Assembly: GCA_025642075.2 (NCBI GenBank) | Contig: JAODUO010000621.1 | Span: forward strand, 124,001-188,000 | Direction of reading: 5' to 3' | DNA: 64,000 nucleotides | Source of the DNA: Ridgeia piscesae | Taxonomy: Eukaryota > Annelida > Polychaeta > Sabellida > Siboglinidae | Shown: positions 1-10,220 of the stretch, one piece after another | Numbering within the stretch: position 1 is the stretch's first letter | Layout of the letters: each line of letters begins with the position of its first letter | Translations under genes and position numbers: made by a program | The notes under the pieces: model-generated | Databases searched by the model: none | What the model was told of the DNA's origin: nothing | Seen by the model: only the letters and a program-made list of their open reading frames with translations

Positions 1-134
1 AAGTTTAAGTTTAAATTTCCACCCGTCCAAAATTAACTGAGCCCATTAAAGAGACAGGTGAGCAGTCTAAATGAAGCTATGTCAGCCAGGTGCATATTGC
101 GTGGTGAGGTGAGTTGACCAGCATTGTGTTGCAG

Positions 135-196
135 ATGGAGAGGACCAGGTTAAAATGGTCAGTCGTTTGGCATCTGGCCCCAAGTCCAGAAGACAG
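135..196 (+). CDS. C11orf65: MFI candidate upstream exon
   Basis: A strong acceptor (TTGTGTTGCAG) precedes 135 and a strong donor (ACAG|GTGAGT) follows 196. Read with one base carried in from an upstream exon it is open and joins exon 887-1044 in phase, giving GEDQVKMVSRLASG then KSRRQ before ELIHTEF. It contains an in-frame ATG at 155-157 that could be the start. A further donor-like CAG|GTGAGC at 57/58 may end a still earlier exon. No family similarity supports this part, only splice signals and phase. Confidence 0.5.
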
Positions 197-1182
197 GTGA
201 GTGGACAATAGAATTGTGACAGATGACACAACTACAGCATATAGCACCAGTAAACAGCTCTCTCTTTCTCTCACTCATTCTCTCACTCCCTCTACCTCTC
301 TCTCTCACTCTCTCCCCTCCCTCCATCTCTCTCTCTCTAATATATAGTTAATTTCACAAATTTTCTTTATTGTTACATGATTTTCTGATTGCATGTTCGA
401 GAAAGATGGAAGTAGTTGGCAAACATGGTTGGTGATCATCTCTCCAGATAGCATCAGTTTAGAACCAAAATACTGTACTTTTGATGACACAGTATGTTGT
501 ACCACTGGTTGCCATAACACCATATGTGGTAATGCAGTGGCTGAGGGATAGAGCATCAGGCTCAAATAAGAAAACCCGGGTTCAAATCCTGTGCTGTCAT
601 ATGAAACGTTGGGCACATTTTATCACTCGACATTGCTCCATGTCACTCAGCTGTATGAGTGAGTACTTGGCTATAGACAGAGGTGAATATTTGTGTATGA
701 GTAGTTTTTGTGCATTAATAGCAGCGTGGCTGAATGCTTCCTAGAGAAGCCGAGATGGTGTTCGATTAACAGGCCTGCCAGGGAGTAAAGTGTAAAGCGC
801 TTTGAGTAATCCTGAGGATTGGATACTGCGCTATATAAGAACGTACCTTTGCTTTTTTGTGTATTGTATGAATATCACGTTTGCAGGAACTCATTCACAC
901 AGAGTTCTGCTATGTCGAGGCCGATGACCCTGACACCCGGCCAGGCAGTATGAGGGAGAGTGCACCGAGCAGACAAGACAGTGTCGAGGCAAAGACAGCG
1001 GCAGCCATTGAGATACAGAGAGTATTCCGGGGATATTTGACCAGGTGGAATGACATGTTTATTACTTTTGTACGTGCAGCCATTTAAGACTCCCCCTTAG
1101 ACTGAAATTGAAACCTGACATTCTCCATTGAGAAATTCAGTGCCTGCCTAGATCATTTTACATATTTATGCTATCTCTTAAT

Positions 1183-1231
<49 letters not shown>

Positions 1232-2693
1232 ATAACTACAGCTGTGACAAGCCTAACTAAATAATGTCCAGTATTGAAATGAAGATGCAGACATCAGAAT
1301 GCGGTGTATGTGATGTCCATGCAATAGCTGACAGGTATGTTGACATTGAATGAAACTGTGTAGAGAGTCAACTATGGAATGTTGTCATTTTAGGAGCCAT
1401 CAACCCACTCTGTTAAGTCCACTGACTGTGACCACACACACAGGGGTAAGTTCTCACCAACACTCTCTGTGTTCACGTTGTTCATTTTGTTCTTGTTGTT
1501 TCCCTAAATTAAGCCTTGCATCCATGTTGCATCCCTGTGGCCAGTCCGTAACTGAAATGTCCAATCTCAAGTTCCAGACACAATCTGTGTCTTTTCGCAC
1601 ACTGACACCACAGCCTCTGTGACACTCCATGTCCACTGTAGAACTCCAGTGTACATTCTACATCTACACACACAGTCTACAACTGACTCAATGACTACAT
1701 GCATGCTTTGCAACTCATTGTTCACTCTCCTTCTCTGTGTACTCTGAACAACTCAGCTCAGTGCTAATTCAACAACTTCACAGACACCTGGCAACTCCAA
1801 ACAAATGCTACAACTCCATGAACACTAGATGTCTTCTGGCTCTACAACTCATGCAAATCTCACAACTCAGTGCACACTCTATAACTCAAGGCGCATCTTA
1901 CAACTCAATGAACACTCTACAATCCAATGCACACATTACAACTCAATGCTCATTCTACAACTAAATACACATTCTGCAACATAATGCACACATTACAATG
2001 CAATGCTCATTCTATAGTTTAATGCACACATTATATTTTAATGCACACTCTACAATTTAATACACACATTACAACTCAATACACACTCTACAACTTAATG
2101 CACACATTACAACTCAATAAACACTTTACAACTCAATACACACTCTGCAACAGAATGTACACATTACAAGTCAATGCACACTCTGCGACATAATGCACAC
2201 ATTACAACTCAATGCACACTGTGCAATTCAATGCAAACTCTACAATTCAATGGACACCATGTAACTCAATGCCATCTATCAACACATCCCTGTTCGCGTG
2301 ACAAAATGGTGTTAATTTACTGCTCGACTATCACATTGATAGAACTTTGATTTGAGTTTTTAAAGCTTGTGAATGAAGGACTACATTGCTATATTATCAG
2401 TGAATATTAAATAGCTTAGTCATACACCTAAATGCAATCTAATGTCATCTTGTTATTTATTAATTTGGTATTATTTTATTTCAGGGGAAACCGGCCAACG
2501 GAACTGTGTAAGTTGCACATGATGTGTTATTTGTATTCACATACACACACACATGCATACACATGCCCACACCTACACACTTGTGTAGATGCATGTATGC
2601 CTGCACACACATGTTCACTCTCACGTATGAAAGCATATGTACACACCCACACACGCACGCAAATACGCACACAAGCACACACAGACATATACA

Positions 2694-2758
<65 letters not shown>

Positions 2759-2783
2759 ACACCACACCACACCCCCACACACC

Positions 2784-2838
<55 letters not shown>

Positions 2839-4500
2839 CAAACTTTAAGATGCTTTTTTTTATTAATAATGAGAAGTTCAGAACGCACACTCTTATATCC
2901 GCGTGTTCTCCCTCTAATCCCACACAACCAACCAAGTTTCTTCCACTGCTTATCTACCTCCAGCTCATTTCTTCAAGATTAATTAAATTTTCATCTCACC
3001 TGGCTTGCCATGATGACAATTTCTCATTCTAACATTTACTCACCTTGTGATGACGATCACAAATTTGGACCAAAGCACACCACTTCCAACAGCAGGAATT
3101 TACAGATTCCCAATGTTTAGTTTCCTTTCTGGTTATCAAATACCACTTGCTATTTCATTCTGGTCACTTTGCAGTGACCCCGCAGGGGAGCGACAAGGTA
3201 AACAACAAATCCCAGAATTCCAGAGACACGCCCCGGACCGGGACAACCCAGAGTTCTCCCTCAAGGAAAGCTCGGATTCTCGACACAGAGACAACGCAGA
3301 CTTGTCCCACACGGACGCCGGAGTCTTCCCTGGCAAAGAAGTCACAGTCGCTGGTAAACTGCAAGGGGATGTTACAGTGGCACCTGAGAAGTCTCCCCAA
3401 GACACGCCACAACAGGTCAGCAAGATGACGAGATACGACAACATCACGCCATATATCGCTGCCCTGATCATACAGAGGGCATGGAGAAGGCATATTGTAA
3501 GTCTTTGCCAGGGCTTATGCAATAGTATACAGGACTAGAACACCTAGGTACATCGTAAGTCTTTGCCAGAGCTTATGCAATAGTATACAGGACTAGAACA
3601 CCTAGGTACATCGTAAGTCTTTGCCAGAGCTTATGCAATAGTATACAGGACTAGAACACCTAGGTACATCGTAAGTCTTTGCCAGAGCTTATGCAATAGT
3701 ATACAGGACTAGAACACCTAGGTACATCGTAAGTCTTTGCCAGAGCTTATGCAATAGTATACAGGACTAGAACACCTAGGTACATCGTAAGTCTTTGCCA
3801 GAGCTTATGCAATAGTATACAGGACTAGAACACCTAGGTACATCGTAAGTCTTTGTCAGCGCTTATGCAATAATATACAGGACTAGAACACCTAGGTACG
3901 CAGATCGTAGGTCTTTGTCAGGGTCATTGCAATAGGCACATTGTACGTCTTTATCTGGGCTGATAAAATAGAATAGTATATCTAGGTTGTAATGCTATTT
4001 TGCCTTTTTCATTCACAATCCGGTCCCTACCAACCCAAACGAGCTATGTAGGCCTGTTCTTTCGCATGCGGGTGTCCGTTTTAAGTTTTATAGGTTTCCA
4101 CCCAACAAAACGCATCTAAAAGGTGGGAATTATTACGCAGATAAGTTATTATTCCCAAATTGTTTGCGTATTACAGTCCTTGTTACTCTGAATACCCTGA
4201 CGGACAATGAGTCGCGAAGCCATTGTGTATGGTCTCGTTAAGTATTGCTCGAAACAGACCGTCAAGAAGAATTATTGGCGTGCCCTATAATTTCCATATG
4301 AAAGTGTTAGTAGGCTCTAGAAAATAAACAACCCTCAGGAAGTGAAGACACTAAAATCTCAGTAAAAACTGTTATACCTATACGACATTCAGAAAAATTA
4401 TCATTCCTATATCATTTGTTTGCTTTTTACTACTTCCACCTGTATGAGCGCGCGTGCCTCCGCACGTACACATGTACAATTATACACACCACACCATGCA

Positions 4501-4549
<49 letters not shown>

Positions 4550-4679
4550 TTATTTATATATTTCTTCTTAATGTTGTATTGCAAAGATCTTGAGTTTGTT
4601 TGTATATGTATGTATGTTTTATGTATATAGGTAGGTATATAAATTATGTATGTAAGCACATGTATATGTATATATATGT

Positions 4680-4722
<43 letters not shown>

Positions 4723-4782
4723 TATTTTTGCACATGCTTGCACGCACGTACACAGAACACATAGAACACACAGAACACACAG

Positions 4783-4824
<42 letters not shown>

Positions 4825-6293
4825 TCTACCCGTTTTGCTGTTATGATATAATGGAATGCACTAGTTGTGTAGCGCAGCCGACTTTATCTTCCAGGACGTA
4901 CAGGTGTTCCGCTACTACAGGGACCTGATCAACTTCAAGCACAAGGGTGATCCGGCTCTCATGCTGAAGTGCATCAATCCACTAGAGTCAAAGCTGCTTG
5001 ATGCGGCTTCCGGTGTACACATCAAATTCAGACTGGCAGGGGTGGGTAGCACATTGGTGCTTGCAATCATTAACACTATTATATTGCAGAGAGACAGGGC
5101 ACAGTGTGTCGGCAAACACACATTACAAATGTTGCTCAGTATGTTCTTTCCCTCTTCTTTTCTCTTTTGTTGGTGGCCTTCATGCAGGTCCGCCATGTCT
5201 GTTTTAGATACTACCGGTAGATGGAGTCAGACCACATTTGCATTTTCCGTAGGCGACCATTATAACGTTTCCTTCATTTCCTACTAATCTTGATCAGCTC
5301 TGTTATTGACAATTTCACAGCATATTTACCCTCCATAGATAGAAGATCTGTAAAAAAAATGGTGAACTTTTATACCTCAGGCTCCCACAAACTTTTGTTC
5401 AAACCTTACACCCCTCCATTTTTTCATGAACCACCCACGGATTGCCCCTGATTACATCACCAAACAAAATGACAACTGTATTAATACGCAGAAATACACC
5501 GACTGACAGCTGTCGTAATTTGACAGCTCTGATGCCACGCTGCATGAAAACATCATTTCTAATCACTCCACACTACATATGTGCTCACAGAAATTCAGAC
5601 AACCTGCATAATGCTGCTACTCTTTGGTCGGGGAATGGCAGACGAGCACCTTATTGTGGTCTTACATCAAATATGAGATGTAATTTGATTTTAGGAGGAC
5701 ATTTGGAATATATTTTTACAATAAATTCATTCAGTGTATCTCCACACACACGCGCACACACATGCACTCGTGCACGCGCCTCCGCACGCGCCTCCCTAAA
5801 CATCCTAAATATATATCAAGGTACTTTCTACCTTTTTCTTCTAAGACCTTTCTGTATTTTGTTTTAAGAGAACGGAAGCTGACGTATAACCAAAGGTACT
5901 CAGATCATTTCATAATTGCATTTGTATATATCACTAACTGGTGACTTATCAAAATGTTGCTGTAGGCGTGTTGTTGAATTAGCATAGTTTTTACATTTTG
6001 TAGTTTTCTTTGGAGATCGTTATTTCTCCATTCTGTTTTCCTACATTGTTACATTTTTCTTGTTGTTAATTGTTTACCTGTATATGTCTAAGGAAGACAG
6101 TTCCTTAATGATTAAGGTGCATCTATCATCCTTCCGAGAACCCAAAACTACACATATTTCCCATTCATTAACAATCTTCCTTTTTGGAATAATTCACAAA
6201 ATACTTTGTCATCCTGTTTTTTATGTGTTATTTACTAGTAAGATGTGCGAGCCCACACTCATATATACACACACACAACACACACACACTCAA

Positions 6294-6389
<96 letters not shown>

Positions 6390-7031
6390 CAACATGCCAT
6401 ATGTGCAGTCCTTGTACTGTCTATAGTTCTGACAGTAATCTACATCGCTATTTATTCTCTCTACAGCACCAGTTCCCTCCAAACATATACTACAAGATCT
6501 TCACCCACCGGCCGGTACAAGATTTGTGTGCCAACAGCCCAAAGGACTACACAAAGCCGTGCTATAAGAGGAAGCTTGCAAGATATGTACACAACAAGAC
6601 CGACGTCGTTCTTCCACAGGATGGTACAAACAAGTGGCTCTCTCTCTCTCTTTCTCTCTCTCTCCCTCGCTCTCTCTCTCTCATCTCTCTCCTCCCCTTC
6701 TCTCTCTCTCTCTCTCTCTCTATCTCTTTCCTTCCCTCCCCTCCCTCCTCTCTCTCTCTCTTTCCTTCCCTTCCCTTCTCTCTCTCTCTCTCTCTATCTC
6801 TTTCCTTCCCTTCCCTCCCCTCCACTCCCCTTCTCTCTCTCTTTCCTTCCCTCCCCTTCTCTCTCTCTTCTCTCTCTCTTCCCGTCTCTCTATCCCCCCT
6901 CTTCCACTCCCACTCCATCTTCCTCTTTCCCTATCTGTCCAACTGAATAATAATAAGCTAGATTTATGTAGCATCGTAAAATGATGAAATAAGTAATAAA
7001 ATTAATAAATAAATTTTATATATAAAAATAT

Positions 7032-7099
<68 letters not shown>

Positions 7100-7214
7100 A
7101 TATATAAATAAAATTCAAATATACTCAGCATTCTATTTTTAGTCCTTTAATTGCTATTTTATATTGAATTTGTATCATATACAAGTGACGTTGATCACTA
7201 TCAATATAAAATAT

Positions 7215-7292
<78 letters not shown>

Positions 7293-9236
7293 ATTCAGTT
7301 TTTGTAAAGCATGCCTTCTGCAGATCTAATCGTTGTGCAATCAAATGATAACTATTGTAAGCAATTAATCAATGGAAGTACTTCCTACAGAAGACAATGT
7401 AAAAGACGACAACTTAGACAACACAGTGCAAGATATTGTAATATTCAACCAATCGTGGACGTCGAATATGTTTGCTGCAGATTCGAGTGGCTGGTACAGG
7501 AGACACGAGAACAATGGCTGGAGACTCGTGTCAGACCGGCTCATGCAGACATACCTCAATGACCAGACCACCTACATGACAAGCATGAAGAAGACTCAGT
7601 TTTCTCACACAAAGGTCTGTTTACTACACACGTGACAAATGGTGGCATTGTGAACGAAATGTTATGTGTATTGATTACGTACGTCGTTAAGGTGTGACCC
7701 GGCCGACGAGTTATTTTCACTAAAAAAGTCCAGGCTGACTCTGCATTTGTTTTCTGAGTGTGATTACGTTTATTGTAAAAGTGGTCTAAAATATTGTTCA
7801 TCCTAGGCGTGTGTGTTGGTTTGAGTGTGTATGTGTGCGCGGGCCTATCTGCGCGCGTACGACCGTTCTTGAGCATGTGTGTGCGCGCGCGCGTGTGTGC
7901 GTGCGTGCGTGCGTGTGTGTGGGTAAGTCGGCATAGTCTACTCGCGTGCGTGCAGCGTGTGTATTTTAATAATATAATAGCATTTATTATCAACACGCTG
8001 AAATGACTGATATGTATTTAAGTGCTTTTTGCGTTGTACCTTCAGCTTCTGCGAAAGGAGGACGTTGAAAGGAAGCGGAAACAGAAGAAAATCGATTGGA
8101 TGCGCAAGATGTAAGTAGACAATATTTTATTTTGCTTGTTTGGTAGAACAGGAACTCGAGGAAGACCGCAAATGACAACCAGCTGTGTACAAGTGCCCAC
8201 TTGTGGTTGCACTTGTATGGAATAAGGTTTAGGGTTAGTGTTAGGGTTTAGGTTTGGGTTACGGTTATGTTGAAGGTTATGGTTAGGATTACATGCATTT
8301 GATTTGTACACAGCTGGTTAGCATTTACGCTCTTCCGGTAGAACATGATGGTACGAATCAAAACTAGACACATTGCAGTACCGCTCTGTGTGGATATGCG
8401 TATTAAATCGTTTGTCAATTGTATTCAAGAAAACATCTTAATACTGATGCAGTCAGCAGTCTAATAAGCAGAACCGTAGTCGACCATATCCCTATTCCAT
8501 ATCCCTAATCCTGTTTACGCTAAATATTTCCACTTTGAACTTGTGTAATGTCAGATAGTTTCAAACAAAACACGAGCATTGATGTTCTTCCAGTGAGATA
8601 TATACGTATAAAATCCACTTTTCATTTTAGTTTGATACTGTGTGACTGTCTCACGGTAACAGTTACGATATCAAGAACAAAGATGCGTTGCCCCGTAAAC
8701 CCCTCTTACTTGCCGTTTGTGCCATGTCGTCGAATGCTTCGAGGTTGCATTGAACGCATGCGCATTGCTTTCATGCATACCCAATAAATGGAGACCTCCC
8801 TGTTACGTCATGCAATATTGTTACGACGTCCCGCAAAGTAGCTGTGACGTCATGTAAAATTGCCGTGACGTCATGCAAAGTTGCTATGACGTCATTCATT
8901 AATTCCGTGCCAGGTACAAGAAGGGGATGCTGAAGGCGAAGGTTGAGGACCCGGAGACCGTGGGACTGATCAACGGCGCGGCGGCCGGCATGCTGGCCAC
9001 GGTCGACGTGCTCGGGGTGGACGCTGTCCACAACTGGGAGGTCGACGAGCTGCTCGACTGGACAACGGGGCTCAACTTCGACGAGTACTGGACGACGTGG
9101 AAGGAACTGGCGACGAGTGCGAAATCGGAGAAGCCCGTTGGTAGGCGACTTGCCGGGGGAGGGGTGTTGGTAGGGTTCGTGGAAGACTGCAGGGTCCCAG
9201 TTTTTATATAGGCTTAATGATTGCAGATATTTATAT

Positions 9237-9300
<64 letters not shown>

Positions 9301-10220
9301 CTCACATATATAGGATGTAAAAACTGGAAAAGTTATTAATAATAGTAAGCTATGCTGTCGTAATACCAAACACGCGCGAGCGTACACGCGCGTACAGGCA
9401 CACATGCACACACAATATTTATTTATGTAACTCGCATGTACTATCAATTGCAGTTTGTCTCCTGTTTACCCGTATGTCTGGAGTGAAGTTAGCTTCAATA
9501 CTGTTCCTCTAATTTTGTATACTTATTTTCGCTATTATGGCAAACTTTATGACTCGGCTTTACATGCCAGTGTATTCTTTCCACAAGGTTCCAAGCAATT
9601 ACAAAGTAATACCTTTCATATAATTTATGGAGGCACAGCCACATTGAGCTCCAAACTGCTCCTGCTGCCTGCAGTTTGCCCCACAGTAGCCAATGTTACT
9701 GTTCGACGTGTTTGAAATTACCATGGTAGTGTCAAGCCTGATGCAACACGTTCTTATGTCATCGCAGGAACGTGTTATACAAAACCAAGTGTGTGACCGT
9801 CTGTAGGTATGTAAGTCTTGTTGCAGAACTGCGCAAGATGAACATGTTTATTGTTGTCGTTGTTGCAGCAAAGGAGCATATGATGTTGGTCTTTGTTATT
9901 GTCTTGCAGAAGAGCACAATAGCGTTCTTGTTTGTCGCAGCAAAACACTTCAGGATGTTGTTGCCTGTCATTGTATTACCGAAGAGCACATTATGTTTGT
10001 TGTTGCAGAATGGTACAATATGTTGGTGATTGTTGTTGCATAAGGGCACAATGTGTTGGTGTTTGTTGTTGCAGAAGAGAACAAGATGTTGGTGTCGGCG
10101 TCGTGCAAGGATCCCTACGAGTTGTCTGTGTCTGCCTCTCAAATTCGATCTCCTCCATCGACCCGCCAATCGCACAACACTCCCGTCTCCAACCAGTCTG
10201 TCACTAGCATACCCTACTAG
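135..10220 (+). CDS. C11orf65: MFI / C11orf65 homolog (mitochondrial fission inhibitor), 5' partial, 9 exons
   Basis: Joined exons: 135-196, 887-1044, 3175-3496, 4895-5041, 6467-6623, 7481-7614, 8046-8110, 8914-9140, 10075-10220. All introns are GT-AG and all phases agree; exons 2-9 give 451 codons plus stop, and starting at the ATG at 155 would give 465 residues. The product matches what I know of human C11orf65/MFI (about 313 residues): an IQ-type helix (AALIIQRAWRRHI), then FRYYRDL, a PLESKLLDAASG segment, IYYKIFTHRP, DLCANSP, GWYRRHENNGW, a basic helix ending WMRKMYKKG, and WEVDELLDWT with LNFDEY. Human MFI is reported to bind MFF and keep DRP1 off mitochondria. Here the N terminus is longer by about 145 residues and has an additional IQ motif. 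No membrane segment or signal peptide is visible. The true first exon may be left of the window. Orthology is confident; the first exon and the last exon are less so. Confidence 0.88.
257..338. repeat. CT-rich low-complexity tract
   Basis: Imperfect (TC)n with CCCT interruptions, in the first visible intron of MFI. Confidence 0.85.
530..852 (+). mobile_element. tRNA-derived SINE, copy a
   Basis: The head carries an A box (TGGCTGAGGGA, 538-548) and a B box (GGTTCAAATCC, 579-589) of RNA polymerase III. The body and tail (AAGCGCTTTGAG...GGATACTGCGCTATATAAG) are shared with five other copies in this window. The tail ends about 34 bases before the acceptor of MFI exon 887. Confidence 0.85.
887..1044 (+). 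CDS. C11orf65: MFI exon with first IQ motif
   Basis: The acceptor is TTTGCAG|GAACTC and the donor ACCAG|GTGGAA. It encodes an acidic stretch (YVEADDPDTRPG) and an IQ calmodulin-binding type helix, IEIQRVFRGYL. It ends with two bases over, which pairs only with the acceptor at 3175. The alternative GT at 1070 leaves phase 0 and does not fit either downstream acceptor. Confidence 0.75.
1182..1231. repeat. (AT)n microsatellite
   Basis: Two AT runs separated by one AA step, within the MFI intron 1045-3174. Confidence 0.9.
1735..2275. repeat. Degenerate ~20-bp minisatellite
   Basis: Repeated variants of ACAACTCAATGCACACTCT occur with drifting spacing in the intron 1045-3174. Copies diverge strongly from each other, so the array is old. 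Confidence 0.75.
2485..2507 (+). other. Candidate 23-nt alternative microexon of MFI
   Basis: TTTATTTCAG precedes and GTAAGT follows, both near consensus. Inclusion is in frame if the next exon is entered at a second acceptor, CCCGCAG|GGGAGC (exon from 3186), which drops 11 bases. The net change is +12 bases, four codons. No expression evidence is available. Confidence 0.35.
2536..2838. repeat. Compound (CA)n microsatellite
   Basis: Degenerate CA/CACG sequence leads into pure CA from about 2697 to 2756, a CCACAC interruption, then CA again from about 2787 to 2838. Long TH/CV-type reading frames across it are translated repeats, not genes. Confidence 0.95.
3175..3496 (+). CDS. C11orf65: MFI exon with linker and second IQ motif
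   Basis: Starts after CACTTTGCAG and ends at a consensus donor (CATATT|GTAAGT). The first 90 or so residues are a polar, probably disordered linker rich in Asp, Ser, Gln and Arg. The last part, PYIAALIIQRAWRRHI, is an IQ helix and corresponds to the IQ segment at the start of the human protein. The donor is the first base of a 58-bp tandem array. Confidence 0.85.
3497..3985 (+). repeat. 58-bp tandem array beginning at an MFI splice donor
   Basis: GTAAGTCTTTGCCAG recurs at 3497, 3555, 3613, 3671, 3729 and 3787, and with one change at 3845: seven units at an exact 58-bp period, nearly identical. Decayed units follow to about 3985. The first unit is the authentic donor of exon 3175-3496, so every unit carries a copied GTAAGT. 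Confidence 0.95.
3986..4500. other. Intron sequence, nothing recognised
   Basis: AT-rich unique-looking sequence of the MFI intron 3497-4894. No open frame, RNA gene or known repeat was recognised. Confidence 0.5.
4501..4822. repeat. (TA)n and (CA)n microsatellite cluster
   Basis: TA runs lie at about 4503-4557 and 4682-4720, then a short GAACACACA repeat and CA at about 4787-4822, ending 72 bases before the acceptor of exon 4895. Confidence 0.9.
4895..5041 (+). CDS. C11orf65: MFI exon: conserved core start
   Basis: Starts after CTTCCAG and is exactly 49 codons in phase 0. It encodes DVQVFRYYRDLINFKHKG and PLESKLLDAASGVHIKFRLAG, which follow the human protein closely. Of two possible donors (GT at 5042 and at 5046), only 5042 keeps the frame into the next exon's FPPNIYY. 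Confidence 0.9.
5222..5670 (+). repeat. Dispersed repeat R2, copy 1
   Basis: Matches the reverse complement of 36698-37148 over about 450 bases with moderate divergence, for example GGAGTCAGACCACATTTGC, CTACTAATCTTGAT and GATTGCCCCTGATTACA. It lies in the MFI intron after exon 4895-5041. No coding capacity or terminal repeat was recognised; probably a transposon fragment. Confidence 0.8.
6268..6387. repeat. (CA)n microsatellite
   Basis: CA run with two short interruptions, pure from about 6294 to 6387, ending 79 bases before MFI exon 6467. Confidence 0.95.
6467..6623 (+). CDS. C11orf65: MFI exon: IYYKIFTHRP block
   Basis: Starts after CTCTCTACAG and encodes HQFPPNIYYKIFTHRP and QDLCANSPKDY, the most recognisable block of the family. 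The donor is GGATG|GTACAA, leaving one base. It is preceded by a (CA)n tract and followed at once by a CT-rich low-complexity run. Confidence 0.92.
6634..6940. repeat. CT-rich polypyrimidine tract
   Basis: About 300 bases of TC/CCTT pyrimidine-only sequence begin 10 bases after the donor of exon 6467-6623. It resembles an extended polypyrimidine tract and is capable of triplex formation. Confidence 0.9.
7021..7294. repeat. Two (AT)n microsatellites
   Basis: AT runs at about 7035-7106 and 7218-7294 within the MFI intron 6624-7480. Confidence 0.95.
7481..7614 (+). CDS. C11orf65: MFI exon: GWYRRHENNGW block
   Basis: Starts after GTTTGCTGCAG. The carried G plus AT restores Asp, giving DSSGWYRRHENNGWRLVSD, very close to the human sequence at the same place. 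It ends with FSHTK at AAAG|GTCTGT in phase 0. Confidence 0.92.
7805..7925. repeat. GT/GC purine-pyrimidine alternating tract
   Basis: Imperfect TGTGCGCG/GTGCGTGC sequence in the MFI intron 7615-8045; alternating purine-pyrimidine sequence of this type can adopt Z-DNA. Confidence 0.8.
8046..8110 (+). CDS. C11orf65: MFI exon: basic helix
   Basis: A 65-base exon between TACCTTCAG and AT|GTAAGT. It encodes LLRKEDVERKRKQKKIDW then MRK, a highly basic helix that matches the human KKRKLRKIEWMRKM region. The final AT joins the G at 8914 to make Met. Confidence 0.9.
8160..8336. mobile_element. MITE with ~32-bp terminal inverted repeats and a telomere-like core
   Basis: The left end (from GGAAGACCGCAAATG through AACCAGCTGTGTACA) is the reverse complement of the right end (TGTACACAGCTGGTT through CATTTACGCTCTTCC) with about 4 mismatches. 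The core at 8224-8285 contains GGTTTAGGGTTAG-type degenerate repeats. It lies in the MFI intron 8111-8913. No transposase is present, so it is non-autonomous. Confidence 0.7.
8803..8894. repeat. 21-bp tandem repeat carrying CRE palindromes
   Basis: TGACGTCA occurs at 8845, 8866 and 8887, exactly 21 bases apart, with decayed copies at 8824 and 8803. The last copy ends 19 bases before MFI exon 8914. TGACGTCA is the full CREB/ATF site; whether it is bound here is unknown. Confidence 0.85.
8914..9140 (+). CDS. C11orf65: MFI exon: WEVDELLDWT block
   Basis: Starts after CGTGCCAG. It encodes YKKGMLKAKVEDPETVGLI, a Gly/Ala-rich turn, then VHNWEVDELLDWTTGLNF and DEYWTTWKELATS, all conserved with human MFI. 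G+C is high, especially at third positions. The donor is GTTG|GTAGGC, leaving one base. Confidence 0.92.
9236..9297. repeat. (AT)n microsatellite
   Basis: AT run in the last MFI intron, about 95 bases after the donor at 9141. Confidence 0.95.
9816..10090 (+). repeat. Degenerate acceptor-containing tandem repeat
   Basis: A unit of the type TTGTTGTTGCAGAAGAGCAC plus ATGTTGGTGTT is repeated with 28-68-base spacing. Acceptor-like CAGs end at 9826, 9868, 9909, 9940, 10008 and 10074; the last is the acceptor used in the model of MFI's terminal exon. Confidence 0.75.
10075..10220 (+). CDS. C11orf65: MFI terminal coding exon
   Basis: The G carried from the previous exon plus AA gives Glu, then ENKMLVSASCKDPYELSVSA, a Ser/Pro/Thr tail and a TAG at 10218-10220. 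It was chosen over several upstream CAGs of the same repeat because it gives a non-repetitive open frame. The human tail is not clearly similar, so this exon rests on phase and reading frame. Its last 12 codons plus stop are the first unit of a minisatellite. Confidence 0.65.

Noticed and set aside
530..600. A functional tRNA gene (also 49160-49225)
   Set aside because: A and B boxes are present but no cloverleaf acceptor stem pairs, and the sequence continues into a SINE body.
1045..1087. Extension of MFI exon 887 to the TAA at 1085-1087 or to a donor at 1070
   Set aside because: Read-through would end the protein before the conserved core; the donor at 1070 leaves a phase that matches no downstream acceptor.
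2432..3032. Long TH- and CV-repeat open frames over CA/GT tracts (also 6060-6950, 12404-13027, 18130-18525, 18926-19496, 21933-22695)
   Set aside because: They are translations of dinucleotide repeats, open in several frames and both strands, with no conserved flank.
8224..8285. A true interstitial telomere block
   Set aside because: Repeats are degenerate and enclosed by the inverted ends of a MITE.
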